From Pelagibacteraceae bacterium AG-422-I02 (GTDB taxonomy: Bacteria; Pseudomonadota; Alphaproteobacteria; Pelagibacterales; Pelagibacteraceae): a DNA stretch of 64,000 nucleotides. A program made the position numbers and the translations under genes. This document shows, in pieces, positions 7,635-16,107 of the stretch. The stretch lies in NCBI GenBank assembly GCA_003213555.1, contig QCMS01000002.1, forward strand, positions 1 through 64,000, written 5' to 3'. The notes under the pieces are model-generated. The model saw only the letters and a list, made by a program, of their open reading frames with translations. It was not told where the DNA came from and searched no databases. The first letter of the stretch is position 1; every line of letters begins with the position of its first letter.

Positions 7635-9542
7635 ATGATCACAGGTTTTTTAACATTTGTATTTTTCTTCGCGATCATAGGATGTGTTTTATACGGCAGA
7701 AAATTGATAAGAACGGAAAAAGTCGATGCTGTTTTTGGAAATCCTGAGAGAGCACAAGGAGGTATTCATTGGGTAATTGTAGGAAGTAGTTTTCTTTTAT
7801 TGGTTTGGCTTTATTATTCATGGGATATAGCTAAATCTTTTTTTCCAAAGTCAGCAAATGAACTTTGCCAAGTTGGAAAGGTAAACGAGTCTCTTCTCTC
7901 ACTTAAATATCTATTTCCAATAGATGAGCGTCAACTTAAGAGTACATCAGTAATAGAAACAGAATCGGAAAATCTAAACAAAATCACTCTTGAAATAGAA
8001 AAATCAGGTGTCAAAAATCAAGACAAAAGCAAGTTGCTAAATTTTGTCTCTCAAACTAAAAATACAATACCATTACTTACAAATGAACAGCTTTTAAATA
8101 ATGAGACTAGAGAACAAATTAAATTAATAAATGAAAAAATTATAAATTTAACTGAGAATTTTAAAAGAAGTGATTATCCCAATGAAAGCGCTGAGCAAGA
8201 ATTAGAGAGAATTGAAGCTGGTAAGGAAGAAGGTTCTTGGAAAGCATCAAGTACCTCAATTGAAAATACAATCGAAATTCCCTTTATTCCAAAAACAAAG
8301 CGAGGTTTAAAATTTCAGGCAGCAGCTACAGAATTGAACCTTATAAGCGATGAATTCTTTGAACTTAAAAATCATAATAAACAATATGCTTCCGCTTTAG
8401 AAAAACTAAAAAAAGAAATAAAAGATTATAGAGACAGTTTAAGCGCTTCTGAGGAAATTTCTTCTTCATTAGCAAAAGATATCCTTAAGATTGCACGTAG
8501 AATTGAATATGCAAGTATATTTCCACCTAATACCCTTAAAGACATGCAGGCATCAATAATTAGTTTTGATAATGTTCAAAAAAAAGAGCAAGGGAGTCTT
8601 AGATGGGTAGATCTTCTTTTGTTTCCATCAGGTACGATCATTTCAAGTGGCCCAAGTTGTTCTGAACAAGGCTCTGGTAGATGGCTTCCAAAACCATCAG
8701 ATACGCTTAATAAATTTACATTAATGATAAACCCAAATGTGGGTTACAAACAAATTCCATTAATTTGGTACGAAATGATGGACGTAAGTAAGATCATTGG
8801 TTTTTTAATACCTGATTGGTTTGCAGATATTTTACCTGGAGAGTACCCAGTTCATAATGAACAAGGTGAAGTTAAACCAAATTTCAAAAGTAAAGTTTTA
8901 AGTTTTGTTACTGGAGACTTTAACTTATTTAAAATTCCAATTCCTACTGGTCACATATGGGATTCATTTTTAAGAGTGTTCCTTGGATTAGTTGCAGGAA
9001 TTATTGTTGGAGTTCCATTAGGATTATTCATGGGATTAAACAGATTTGCTAAAGGATTTTTTGATCCTTTAATCGAACTGTACAGGCCTGTTCCACCATT
9101 GGCGTGGGCACCATTAGTTATTTCAGTTCTTGGAATAGACAATCTTGGAAAAGTATTTTTATTATTTATGGTTTCATTATCAATTATGATAATTTCAGCA
9201 AGGGCCGGTGCGTCAGGAACTCAATTATCAAAAATTCATGCTGCACATTCTCTTGGAGCATCTAAGTGGCAAATATTAAGACACGTTATTTTTCCTAACT
9301 CTTTACCAGAAATATTAACGGGAATAAGAGTTGCAACAGGAATGTGCTGGGGAACATTGGTTGCAGCAGAATTTTTAGCAGGAACAACTGGTGTTGGCTT
9401 TGTAGAAAATGTCGCGAAAAAATATTTCCAATATGAAGTAATATGGATCACTATATTTATTATGGGAATGTTGGGATTAATTTTTGATATTACAATTAGA
9501 AAGATAATAGACAAAACTATACCTTGGCGAGGAAAAGGTTAA
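7635..9542 (+). CDS. TauC-like ABC permease with a very large N-terminal insertion
   Basis: 635 residues, more than twice the roughly 270 typical of TauC/SsuC permeases. Residues 3-20 and about 46-66 are hydrophobic helices. Residues about 90-395 are hydrophilic and Lys/Glu-rich with helical, coiled-coil character. The BPD_transp_1 core occupies about 410-635, with the cytoplasmic EAA-type loop around HSLGASKWQILRHV. The two N-terminal helices would place the insertion on one side of the membrane, probably the periplasm, though topology is inferred. It is immediately downstream of tauB in the operon. The core call is firm; the extra domain is unrecognised and could recruit the binding protein or interact with the envelope. 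Confidence 0.88.
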   Translation: MITGFLTFVFFFAIIGCVLYGRKLIRTEKVDAVFGNPERAQGGIHWVIVGSSFLLLVWLYYSWDIAKSFFPKSANELCQVGKVNESLLSLKYLFPIDERQLKSTSVIETESENLNKITLEIEKSGVKNQDKSKLLNFVSQTKNTIPLLTNEQLLNNETREQIKLINEKIINLTENFKRSDYPNESAEQELERIEAGKEEGSWKASSTSIENTIEIPFIPKTKRGLKFQAAATELNLISDEFFELKNHNKQYASALEKLKKEIKDYRDSLSASEEISSSLAKDILKIARRIEYASIFPPNTLKDMQASIISFDNVQKKEQGSLRWVDLLLFPSGTIISSGPSCSEQGSGRWLPKPSDTLNKFTLMINPNVGYKQIPLIWYEMMDVSKIIGFLIPDWFADILPGEYPVHNEQGEVKPNFKSKVLSFVTGDFNLFKIPIPTGHIWDSFLRVFLGLVAGIIVGVPLGLFMGLNRFAKGFFDPLIELYRPVPPLAWAPLVISVLGIDNLGKVFLLFMVSLSIMIISARAGASGTQLSKIHAAHSLGASKWQILRHVIFPNSLPEILTGIRVATGMCWGTLVAAEFLAGTTGVGFVENVAKKYFQYEVIWITIFIMGMLGLIFDITIRKIIDKTIPWRGKG

Positions 9543-9557
9543 TCCATTTTATAATTT

Positions 9558-10250
9558 ATGATTGGAATACTTGGTGGCATGGGCACACAAGCAGGGTTAG
9601 ATTTTTGTTCTAAACTTGCAAAATTAAATAGAGGCAAAGCAGATCAAAAATATCCTTTATTTATTTTGTATAATAAAGCGAATATTCCAGATCGAAAGCA
9701 AAATCTTAAAAAGTATAATAAAGTTTTAAAAAGTCTTATAGAAGGTTGCAAGTTTTTACAAAAAAACAAATGTAAGTTTATATCAATTCCATGTAATACC
9801 GCACACTATTGGTACAAAGATCTCAAAAAGAAAATAAAAATACCAATTTTAAATATGCCAGAAATTGTATATTTAAATGCAAAAAATAATTTAAAAAGAA
9901 ATTCTAAAATTGGTTTATTAGCAACTGAAGCAACAATAAAGACTGGTGTATATAGTCATTACTTTAATAAAAAATTTTTATTAATTTCACCTAATACAAC
10001 ATTACAACAAAGAAGCGTTAATAAATCTATAAAGCTTGTTAAAATGGGCAAAACCAAGGAAGCTGAAAGGGCTATAAAGCCTGCGGTAAATTATCTAATT
10101 AAAAAGAAATGTAAAAAAATCATTTTGGGCTGTACAGAGTTGCCAATTGCAATTTTTGCATATAAATCTTTTAAGAAAGCTAAGCTTTCAAAAATATTTA
10201 TGGATCCAAACTTGATTTTAGCTGAAGCTTCGATGAAAAAATATAAATGA
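9558..10250 (+). CDS. Aspartate/glutamate racemase family protein
   Basis: 230 residues. It starts MIGILGGMG and contains the two catalytic cysteine neighbourhoods of the family, PCNTAHYW and LGCTELP, so a cofactor-independent racemase mechanism is expected. It lies 15 bases after the permease gene and overlaps the next gene by 4 bases, so it belongs to the transporter operon. The substrate is unknown: aspartate racemases accept acidic amino acids, and in this setting a sulfonated analogue such as cysteate is conceivable but speculative. Confidence 0.85.
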   Translation: MIGILGGMGTQAGLDFCSKLAKLNRGKADQKYPLFILYNKANIPDRKQNLKKYNKVLKSLIEGCKFLQKNKCKFISIPCNTAHYWYKDLKKKIKIPILNMPEIVYLNAKNNLKRNSKIGLLATEATIKTGVYSHYFNKKFLLISPNTTLQQRSVNKSIKLVKMGKTKEAERAIKPAVNYLIKKKCKKIILGCTELPIAIFAYKSFKKAKLSKIFMDPNLILAEASMKKYK

Positions 10251-10681
10251 AAAAAATAATTTTAACTATTCTAATAATAATTCCTTTCTCTTTAAATGCG
10301 AATGAAAGTGCAAAAGAAAAAAAAGTTGCAAAGTTTGTCATGGAAAATATTCAAAGAGATTACATGAATTGTTACAGTTTCTATAAAGTAGCAGCTCAAA
10401 GTTTTAAAAATGCCGGAAAAGATAAAAATATTATTAATAGCTTAGAAAAAAGCGCTGATGTTTCTCTTAAATATAATTATGATCTTGGGGAAATTATGGG
10501 ATTAAACCCTGAAGTTATGTCTCAAATGACAAAAGATAGTATTAATAAATTTGTAGAATTGGCAAAAAAAGATTTTTCTTCTCTAGCTAAAGAGTATGGA
10601 ATGATGTGTAAAAGTCTAGTTGAGAACCCAGAGCAGAGAACAAATTTTTGGGAAGCTAAAGGATATAAAAAATTTAAGTGA
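10247..10681 (+). CDS. Secreted protein of unknown function
   Basis: 144 residues beginning with a signal peptide (MKKIILTILIIIPFSLNANES, cleavage near the Ala-Asn). The mature domain is mostly helical and Lys-rich with two cysteines (near MNCYS and MMCKS), which might form a disulfide in the periplasm. It overlaps its neighbours on both sides (ATGA at the start, GTGA at the end), so it is translationally coupled within the operon. I do not recognise a family. Confidence 0.75.
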   Translation: MKKIILTILIIIPFSLNANESAKEKKVAKFVMENIQRDYMNCYSFYKVAAQSFKNAGKDKNIINSLEKSADVSLKYNYDLGEIMGLNPEVMSQMTKDSINKFVELAKKDFSSLAKEYGMMCKSLVENPEQRTNFWEAKGYKKFK

Positions 10682-11682
10682 AAAAAAGTCTTTTAAAATC
10701 TAAACTTAAACAAATACTTTTAAAACACAAACTCTCAAAAAATCACGCTGAAATTTGTTCTAACTATTTAGTTAAAGCAGAAATATTAGATGCAAAAGGT
10801 CATGGTTTGGCTAGACTAAAAATGTATTGCGATAGAATTAAAGCAAAAGTAATTAATCCAAAACCAAAAATCAAAATAAAAAAGATAAGTTCTTCTGCTT
10901 CATATATAGATGCTGACAATAGTATTGGTTTCGTAAGTGCTGACATAGGTATTAAACAAGCAATTAAAAATGCTAAAAAAACTGGAATAGGTTTAGTTGC
11001 TATAAAGAAAAGTGGGCATTATGGACTTTCAAGTTTTTATGCTGAACAAGCTGTCAATAATAAATTAATAGTTTTTTGTTTCACTAATGCACCCGCTGCC
11101 TTAGCGCCTCATGGTGCAAAAAAATCTCTCTTTGGCACTAACCCTATTTGCTTTGGGGTTCCAACAGGAGGAGTTCCCTTTGTATTTGATGCTTCAACAT
11201 CAATGATTAATAGAGGTGCTATAAGAAGAGCAGATAAGTTAGGTTTAAAAATTCCTTATGGTGTTGCACTCAACAAACAAGGAAGGATAACTACAAATGC
11301 CAAAGAAGCTCTTAGGGGAACTCAATTACCTATCGCAGGTTTTAAAGGTTCTGGTTTAGCTTGGATGGTAGATATTCTAAGCGGCGTCTTTACTGGTAGT
11401 AGTCATGGAGGAAAAACAAAAGATCCATTTGATGATTTTTCGGGGCCTCAGAATATGGGTCATTTATTTATTACTATTAATCCAAAAATTTTTATTGGAA
11501 GTAAGTTTATTAAAGAAATAAAGAAAAACATAAAGTTAGTCAAAAAACTTCCAAAAGCAAAAGGATTTTCAAATATTTTGTATCCAGGTGAGAGAAAAAA
11601 TAAGACGTATAAAAAGAATTTAAATAAAGATATATCTATTCCTGCTAAAATTTTAAAAGAAATGGATGAATTAAATGCTTAG
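10678..11682 (+). CDS. Malate/L-lactate dehydrogenase family (Ldh2) enzyme, possible (R)-sulfolactate dehydrogenase
   Basis: 334 residues from a GTG that overlaps the previous stop as GTGA. The fold matches the Ldh2/MDG2 NAD(P)-dependent family, with KSGHYGLSSFYAEQA (catalytic His), GTNPICFGVP and FDASTSMINRG. The family includes malate, ureidoglycolate and ComC-type (R)-sulfolactate dehydrogenases. Because SuyAB-like sulfolactate sulfo-lyase genes occur in this window, ComC-type interconversion of sulfopyruvate and sulfolactate is a reasonable guess, but no residue I can see decides the substrate. It overlaps the pta gene by 8 bases. Confidence 0.85.
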   Translation: MKKSLLKSKLKQILLKHKLSKNHAEICSNYLVKAEILDAKGHGLARLKMYCDRIKAKVINPKPKIKIKKISSSASYIDADNSIGFVSADIGIKQAIKNAKKTGIGLVAIKKSGHYGLSSFYAEQAVNNKLIVFCFTNAPAALAPHGAKKSLFGTNPICFGVPTGGVPFVFDASTSMINRGAIRRADKLGLKIPYGVALNKQGRITTNAKEALRGTQLPIAGFKGSGLAWMVDILSGVFTGSSHGGKTKDPFDDFSGPQNMGHLFITINPKIFIGSKFIKEIKKNIKLVKKLPKAKGFSNILYPGERKNKTYKKNLNKDISIPAKILKEMDELNA

Positions 11683-12583
11683 TAGAAAAGATATTATTTG
11701 CCCAGAAAATTTGCTTAGAGTAGCTAAAACAAAAGGACCAGCAAAAGCAGTTATAGTTAATGCAGTAAAGCCTGTTTCAATTGAGTCTGCAAGACAAGCG
11801 GTAGATGCAAATTTAATCATACCAGTTTTTATTGGAGACAAATCAATTATCGAGAAAAATGCTAAGCAATTAAACTGGGATATTTCTAAATACGAAATAA
11901 TTAATGAACCAGATGAAAACAGCACTGCTCCGATCGCTGCAAAACTTGCAAGTGAAGGTAAGGTTCAAATAATTGTTAAGGGACATATTCATACCGATGT
12001 ACTTATGAAAGCAGTTTTGAAAAGAGATTTAAATTTAATTGGGAAAAAAAGACTTAGTCATATTTGGCATATGACTTTGGAGAAAAATGATAAACCATTT
12101 ATCATCACTGATGGGGCATTAAATGTATTACCTAAATTAGAAACAAAAATGCATATATTAAAAAATGCAATAGATTTTACGAATAGAATAGGAATTGATA
12201 AGCCTAAAGTCTCAGTACTATCAGCAACAGAGGAAGTTTTAGATAGTGTGCCGAGTTCCTTAGAAGCAAACGAACTTACCAAAAGAGCAAAAGAAGAAGG
12301 TTTGAATGCAGAAGTATTTGGTCCAATGGCATTCGATAATTCAGTTTCTGAAAAAGCTGCTCAAATTAAAGGAATTAAAAATGCGGTTGCTGGTAAAACT
12401 GATATTCTATTAGTTCCAAACGTAGAAACTGGAAATGCTTTAGTAAAAATGATGATTTTTTTTATGGGAGCTTGTGCAGCTGGTGTAGTAGTTGGTGGAA
12501 AAGTTCCTGTAGTAATAACAAGTAGAGCTGATGATACTCAAGCAAGACTTGCTTCCATGGCTGCTGCTGTTGTTGCCCTTTAA
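11675..12583 (+). CDS. pta: Phosphate acetyltransferase (short PTA_PTB form)
   Basis: 302 residues covering only the catalytic phosphate acetyl/butyryltransferase domain, without the long N-terminal extension of E. coli Pta. The conserved regions include KGHIHTDVLMKAVL, ITDGALNVLP and the C-terminal VPVVITSRADD. It converts acetyl-phosphate and CoA to acetyl-CoA. In taurine catabolism the Xsc enzyme produces acetyl-phosphate, so a Pta in the taurine transporter operon fits well. Phosphate butyryltransferase activity is an alternative. It ends one base into the next gene. Confidence 0.88.
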   Translation: MLSRKDIICPENLLRVAKTKGPAKAVIVNAVKPVSIESARQAVDANLIIPVFIGDKSIIEKNAKQLNWDISKYEIINEPDENSTAPIAAKLASEGKVQIIVKGHIHTDVLMKAVLKRDLNLIGKKRLSHIWHMTLEKNDKPFIITDGALNVLPKLETKMHILKNAIDFTNRIGIDKPKVSVLSATEEVLDSVPSSLEANELTKRAKEEGLNAEVFGPMAFDNSVSEKAAQIKGIKNAVAGKTDILLVPNVETGNALVKMMIFFMGACAAGVVVGGKVPVVITSRADDTQARLASMAAAVVAL

Positions 12584-13290
12584 TGAAAAGACTTAAAAAC
12601 TGGGATAATAAAACTTGGTTATCATCTAAGTCGTATATCTTTCAATTTAATAAATTTCTTAAAACAAAAATTAATTTTAATAAAAATTCAAAAATATTGG
12701 ATATTGGATGTGGAAGAGCAAATATTATTAGTGCCCTTCAAAAGAAATATAAATTTAGAAATAAACCCACAGGGATTGATATTGTTGCAAATAAGGATGT
12801 AAAAAGGAATATCGTATTTAAGAAAATTGAGGCTTTAAAATATCTAAAGAAACAAAAAAAATATGATCTAATCTTAATCAAACAAACTATTCATTTTTTT
12901 ACAAAAACAAAGTTAAAACACCTTCTTAACCTTTCTAAAGAAAGTTTAAATCCAAAAGGCAAAATATTAATTTTTTCACTTAAAACAAAAAATAATAAGA
13001 TACCTTGTTTTAAAAAAATGAGGAAAAATTTAGAAAAAAGTTTAAAAAAAGATGAAGTTTTATTTAAGATAATCAAAAAAAACTTAAAAGAAATAAGCTT
13101 CACGAATTTTAACTTTAAAGTAAATATCTCTAAACAAAAATACGTAAGAATGATTAGAGAGAGATACATTTCATGCTTATTAAATATGAGCGATAAAGAT
13201 ATTAAACTTGGTATCAGTGAAATAAAATCTAAATATAAAAATCAAATAAAATTCACTGATACCTTAAAATGTATTAGCTATAGAAAATAA
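12583..13290 (+). CDS. SAM-dependent methyltransferase
   Basis: 235 residues. The class I motif LDIGCGRAN at about residue 41 binds SAM, and a second strand GIDIVA follows. The remainder is very Lys-rich and poorly diagnostic. The start overlaps the stop of pta (TAATG), so it is the last gene of this plus-strand operon, and it converges without a gap on the GYD-domain gene. The substrate is unknown. It may be only a passenger of the operon. Confidence 0.7.
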   Translation: MKRLKNWDNKTWLSSKSYIFQFNKFLKTKINFNKNSKILDIGCGRANIISALQKKYKFRNKPTGIDIVANKDVKRNIVFKKIEALKYLKKQKKYDLILIKQTIHFFTKTKLKHLLNLSKESLNPKGKILIFSLKTKNNKIPCFKKMRKNLEKSLKKDEVLFKIIKKNLKEISFTNFNFKVNISKQKYVRMIRERYISCLLNMSDKDIKLGISEIKSKYKNQIKFTDTLKCISYRK

Positions 13291-13614
13291 TTATTTTCCT
13301 GGCTCTTTATATGATGAAGCCATTTTCTGAGCAGTTTTAGCTATCTCATTAAGATCTACATCTTCTAAAATTGTAAAATCTGAAACAGCACCACTAGAAA
13401 CAGCAACCATAGCAGCTGCAGCAGCTTGATCAAAAGTTCCTTCAATTACAGCCATAAAGTCATATTTCCCTCTTAGGCCAGAGTATTGAGTTACTTTCGC
13501 TCCTACTGAAGCAGCTAAAGCTGATGTTGCTGCTTTTCTGTCTGTTGAGGGGTTGCTTACAAACCCTGCAAGACCTTTAGCAGTATAACATCCAAGTGTA
13601 TAAAATTTAGCCAT
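13291..13614 (-). CDS. GYD-domain protein
   Basis: 107 residues with the start AKFYTLGCYTAKGLAGF and an RGKYDFMAVIEG strand, matching the GYD family, small ferredoxin-like-fold proteins of unknown function. It is the last of five short minus-strand genes (13291-15017) that follow the putative sulfonate dehydrogenase operon. A ribosome-binding GGAG lies just before the ATG on the minus strand. No enzymatic residues can be assigned. Confidence 0.8.
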   Translation of the reverse strand: MAKFYTLGCYTAKGLAGFVSNPSTDRKAATSALAASVGAKVTQYSGLRGKYDFMAVIEGTFDQAAAAAMVAVSSGAVSDFTILEDVDLNEIAKTAQKMASSYKEPGK

Positions 13615-13627
13615 TGTTACTCCTTTC

Positions 13628-13921
13628 TTATTTCTCGATTACAACTGTACCAGAGTGAGGGTCAGTAACACCCAACTCGGATGACAGTTCTTCTAAAGTG
13701 TGCCGAAGTGAGTCCAAAAATTCAATCATCTTTGGTCTTGCTTTAGCAATATCATCTTCAGAATTCCATTCCCCTATCATAAAAAATTCATTTGGCTTTG
13801 TCTCAACATACTTAGCTGATATCTGCCCATCGAACTTTGGCATTTCATCTATTTTTTTCAAATATTCTTCTCTGTTAGATGATTTCACTTTGCATCTAAC
13901 AATATTCATAAACTTTGCCAT
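13628..13921 (-). CDS. Small dimeric alpha/beta-barrel (ABM-like) protein
   Basis: 97 residues, with an N-terminal FMNIVRCKVKSSNREEYL and FMIGEWNSEDDI pattern typical of antibiotic-biosynthesis-monooxygenase-like ferredoxin folds. Such proteins are often heme- or substrate-binding accessories, but function cannot be read from sequence. It is 13 bases upstream of the GYD gene and 8 downstream of a membrane protein gene in the same cluster. Confidence 0.7.
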   Translation of the reverse strand: MAKFMNIVRCKVKSSNREEYLKKIDEMPKFDGQISAKYVETKPNEFFMIGEWNSEDDIAKARPKMIEFLDSLRHTLEELSSELGVTDPHSGTVVIEK

Positions 13922-13929
13922 ATATCTCC

Positions 13930-14346
13930 TTAAACGTAAATTTTATCTGCCAAACCGTAACAAAGAATGGCACTGATAATAACAAGAACGAGTGGAGCAT
14001 ATATTCCATCGTTTCTAGTTTTTTTTGTTAAACCTGTTTTATCAATTTTTAATGTATAAAAATTTACAACCAATATTGAAACATTCATTATAAAAACTAA
14101 ATTAAAGAATGCCCAGGTAGCCACTAGTCCACCTGATCTTATGAAAGCAACATAAATTGCCATTAAAACTGTAGCGATCATGAATGAGCCTGCAAATCTT
14201 GTGATTAAAGTAGCGGTTTTATCTACTCCTCTACCCTTAAGAAATTTTTTAGTATCAAATACCAATTGGTAAGCGTAGCTACCAACTATAATGAAATGTG
14301 CTAAGTAAATTATTAAATAAAATGCGTTTCCAAATTTATCTATCAT
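13930..14346 (-). CDS. Four-helix membrane protein, unknown function
   Basis: 138 residues with about four hydrophobic segments: FYLIIYLAHFIIVGSYAYQ, a central TRFAGSFMIATVLMAIYVAF, then WAFFNLVFIMNVSILVV and a C-terminal APLVLVIISAILCYGLA. No conserved catalytic motif is evident. It lies between the ABM-like and DUF1330 genes and is part of the same short-gene minus-strand cluster. Confidence 0.7.
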   Translation of the reverse strand: MIDKFGNAFYLIIYLAHFIIVGSYAYQLVFDTKKFLKGRGVDKTATLITRFAGSFMIATVLMAIYVAFIRSGGLVATWAFFNLVFIMNVSILVVNFYTLKIDKTGLTKKTRNDGIYAPLVLVIISAILCYGLADKIYV

Positions 14347-14350
14347 ATTT

Positions 14351-14638
14351 TTATACTCCTTTAATTATTATCCCATTAGCAACTGAGTTTGCTAATCGAA
14401 TTGGTTTTACTGGTTTATATTCCTCAGAGTCATACCACTCTAAAGCTTTTTCATAAGTTGGAAATTTAATAACTACCGTTCTAGGATATTTCCACTCACC
14501 ATCTATAACTTTGTACTCACCAGCACGTACAAGGTATTCTCCTCCGAATTTTTGAATAGTCGGTACAACCTTACCAACATATTCTTTATAAGCTTCGGGA
14601 TTTTTAACGTCTATATTAGCTATGACGTATCCACTCAT
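14351..14638 (-). CDS. DUF1330 family protein
   Basis: 95 residues. The opening MSGYVIANIDVKNPEAYKEY, then KFGGEYLVRAG, VVIKFPTYEKALEWYDSEEY and the ending NSVANGIIIKGV are characteristic of DUF1330, a small dimeric ferredoxin-like fold of unknown role. It is one base from the upstream secreted-protein gene and four bases from the downstream membrane gene, so co-transcription is very likely. Confidence 0.9.
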   Translation of the reverse strand: MSGYVIANIDVKNPEAYKEYVGKVVPTIQKFGGEYLVRAGEYKVIDGEWKYPRTVVIKFPTYEKALEWYDSEEYKPVKPIRLANSVANGIIIKGV

Positions 14639-14639
14639 A

Positions 14640-15017
14640 TTAATAAATTCCTGATTTGACTAGTTTATCAATTTCAGTTTTTGATTTTGGAATTAATTTA
14701 TAAATATATTTTGTACAATCACCTGTTTTTTTTTCATTATATGGTTTGCCATAAAGTTCATCGACAGATTTATTAAGCTCTGCATTTATGAAATCCTCTT
14801 TGACACCTTCTTTAATCAAATATGATGTTAAATATTTCTTAGCTGCAATTGAAAAAACAATTTTGTCTAACTCTAAAGTTCCTTGGGGTATCATGCTATT
14901 AGCATAATAAAGTCCTGTGCATTTTAAAGTAGCTTTTTTATCTTTTTCACTTAAATGTCCTGCAGCATTTACTACAGAAAATAAAAACAAAGAAGTAAAT
15001 ATAATAATTTTTTTCAT
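14640..15017 (-). CDS. Small secreted protein, unknown function
   Basis: 125 residues with a signal peptide (MKKIIIFTSLFLFSVVNAAG). The mature domain has two cysteines (LKCTGLYYAN and GDCTKYIY) and is helical and charged. In style it resembles the secreted protein at 10247-10681, though I see no clear homology between them. It is the first gene of the five-gene cluster, and 85 bases separate it from the dehydrogenase gene upstream. Confidence 0.75.
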   Translation of the reverse strand: MKKIIIFTSLFLFSVVNAAGHLSEKDKKATLKCTGLYYANSMIPQGTLELDKIVFSIAAKKYLTSYLIKEGVKEDFINAELNKSVDELYGKPYNEKKTGDCTKYIYKLIPKSKTEIDKLVKSGIY

Positions 15018-15102
15018 AGCTTAACCTAATTAAATTTTAAACAGATTAACTATGTTAAAATTTTATTTCAGGTATGCAATTTGTCTACAACTACAAGAAG
15101 AA

Positions 15103-16107
15103 CTAAGGAATAAGAATGATTTTAGGGGCAACACAAGTACCATTATGGATTTCTTGAAAGGCATCTGAACCTTTTTTAAGATCTCGGTACTCTATCCATC
15201 CTAAATCACCTAATTTTTTGTCTTTTAAAATTACTAAACTATTTTTAAAGTCATCATTTGTGTAACAATAAGTTCCAACTAAAGTTACTTCTTGAATAGT
15301 TAGTTTTTTAAAATTAAATGTTCCAGAGGGTTGAGTTAAGCCAATATGAACAATAGTTCCTCCTGGTGCAATAGAATTAATTGCTTGCTGACGAGTAATC
15401 TCAAGTCCCACAGACTCTAAAATTAAGTCAAAATGATTTTCTTTTATAGATTTGTCATTAGGCGCAACAAAACTTGCTTTTAAATATTTTCCACATTCAT
15501 CCAATCTTTTTTTATTAGGGTCAGACATGATTATATTGCTGGAATTTTTTTCTTTATTTAATAATAATCCACAAAGTAAACCTATTGCGCCAGCACCTTG
15601 AATTAAAATTTTACATTCTGATAAAGGTTTTTTTAAATTTATCTCTGCCAATAAAACTGCATGTAAAGCAACAGCTGTTGGTTCAGCCAATGCTGCTTCT
15701 TTCATGTTTAAACCCTTTGGTACCTCAAAAATATTTTGCTCCGGTACTGAGACTAATTCTGCTAAACCACCATCTCTTTTTGTAGGAGTACTCATTCCAA
15801 TCATTGTTCTTTGTGGACAAAGATGCTCTCTTTTATTTTGGCAATAATCACACTTCTCACAACTTATAAGTGGATTGATTACGACTTCTTTATTTTTAAA
15901 TTTACCATCCAAACTAGTTCCGCTGAACTCGTGACCTAAAATAAGTGGAGGTACTCTTCTTTCATCTTTACCGTGATAAGCATGCATATCTGAACCACAG
16001 ATACCTGAGGCGTGAACTTTAACTAATGTTTCACCTGGTTTTGAAATTGGATCTTTTTCTTCTTTGTAAACTATTTTTTCTGTGCCAGTATAAACTAGAG
16101 CATGCAT
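15103..16107 (-). CDS. Zinc-dependent alcohol dehydrogenase (MDR, sorbitol/threonine DH type)
   Basis: 334 residues. Catalytic-zinc residues appear in GICGSDMH and LGHEFSG, and the structural-zinc cysteine cluster is CEKCDYCQNKREHLC. The nucleotide-binding loop is GAGAIGLL near residue 166. It oxidises a secondary alcohol with NAD(P). Its start abuts the hpsN-like gene's stop, downstream of a TRAP transporter, so its substrate is probably the imported polyol-like compound. A 2-dehydrogenase acting on dihydroxypropanesulfonate enantiomers would fit, but sugar-acid or polyol substrates cannot be excluded. Confidence 0.85.
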   Translation of the reverse strand: MHALVYTGTEKIVYKEEKDPISKPGETLVKVHASGICGSDMHAYHGKDERRVPPLILGHEFSGTSLDGKFKNKEVVINPLISCEKCDYCQNKREHLCPQRTMIGMSTPTKRDGGLAELVSVPEQNIFEVPKGLNMKEAALAEPTAVALHAVLLAEINLKKPLSECKILIQGAGAIGLLCGLLLNKEKNSSNIIMSDPNKKRLDECGKYLKASFVAPNDKSIKENHFDLILESVGLEITRQQAINSIAPGGTIVHIGLTQPSGTFNFKKLTIQEVTLVGTYCYTNDDFKNSLVILKDKKLGDLGWIEYRDLKKGSDAFQEIHNGTCVAPKIILIP

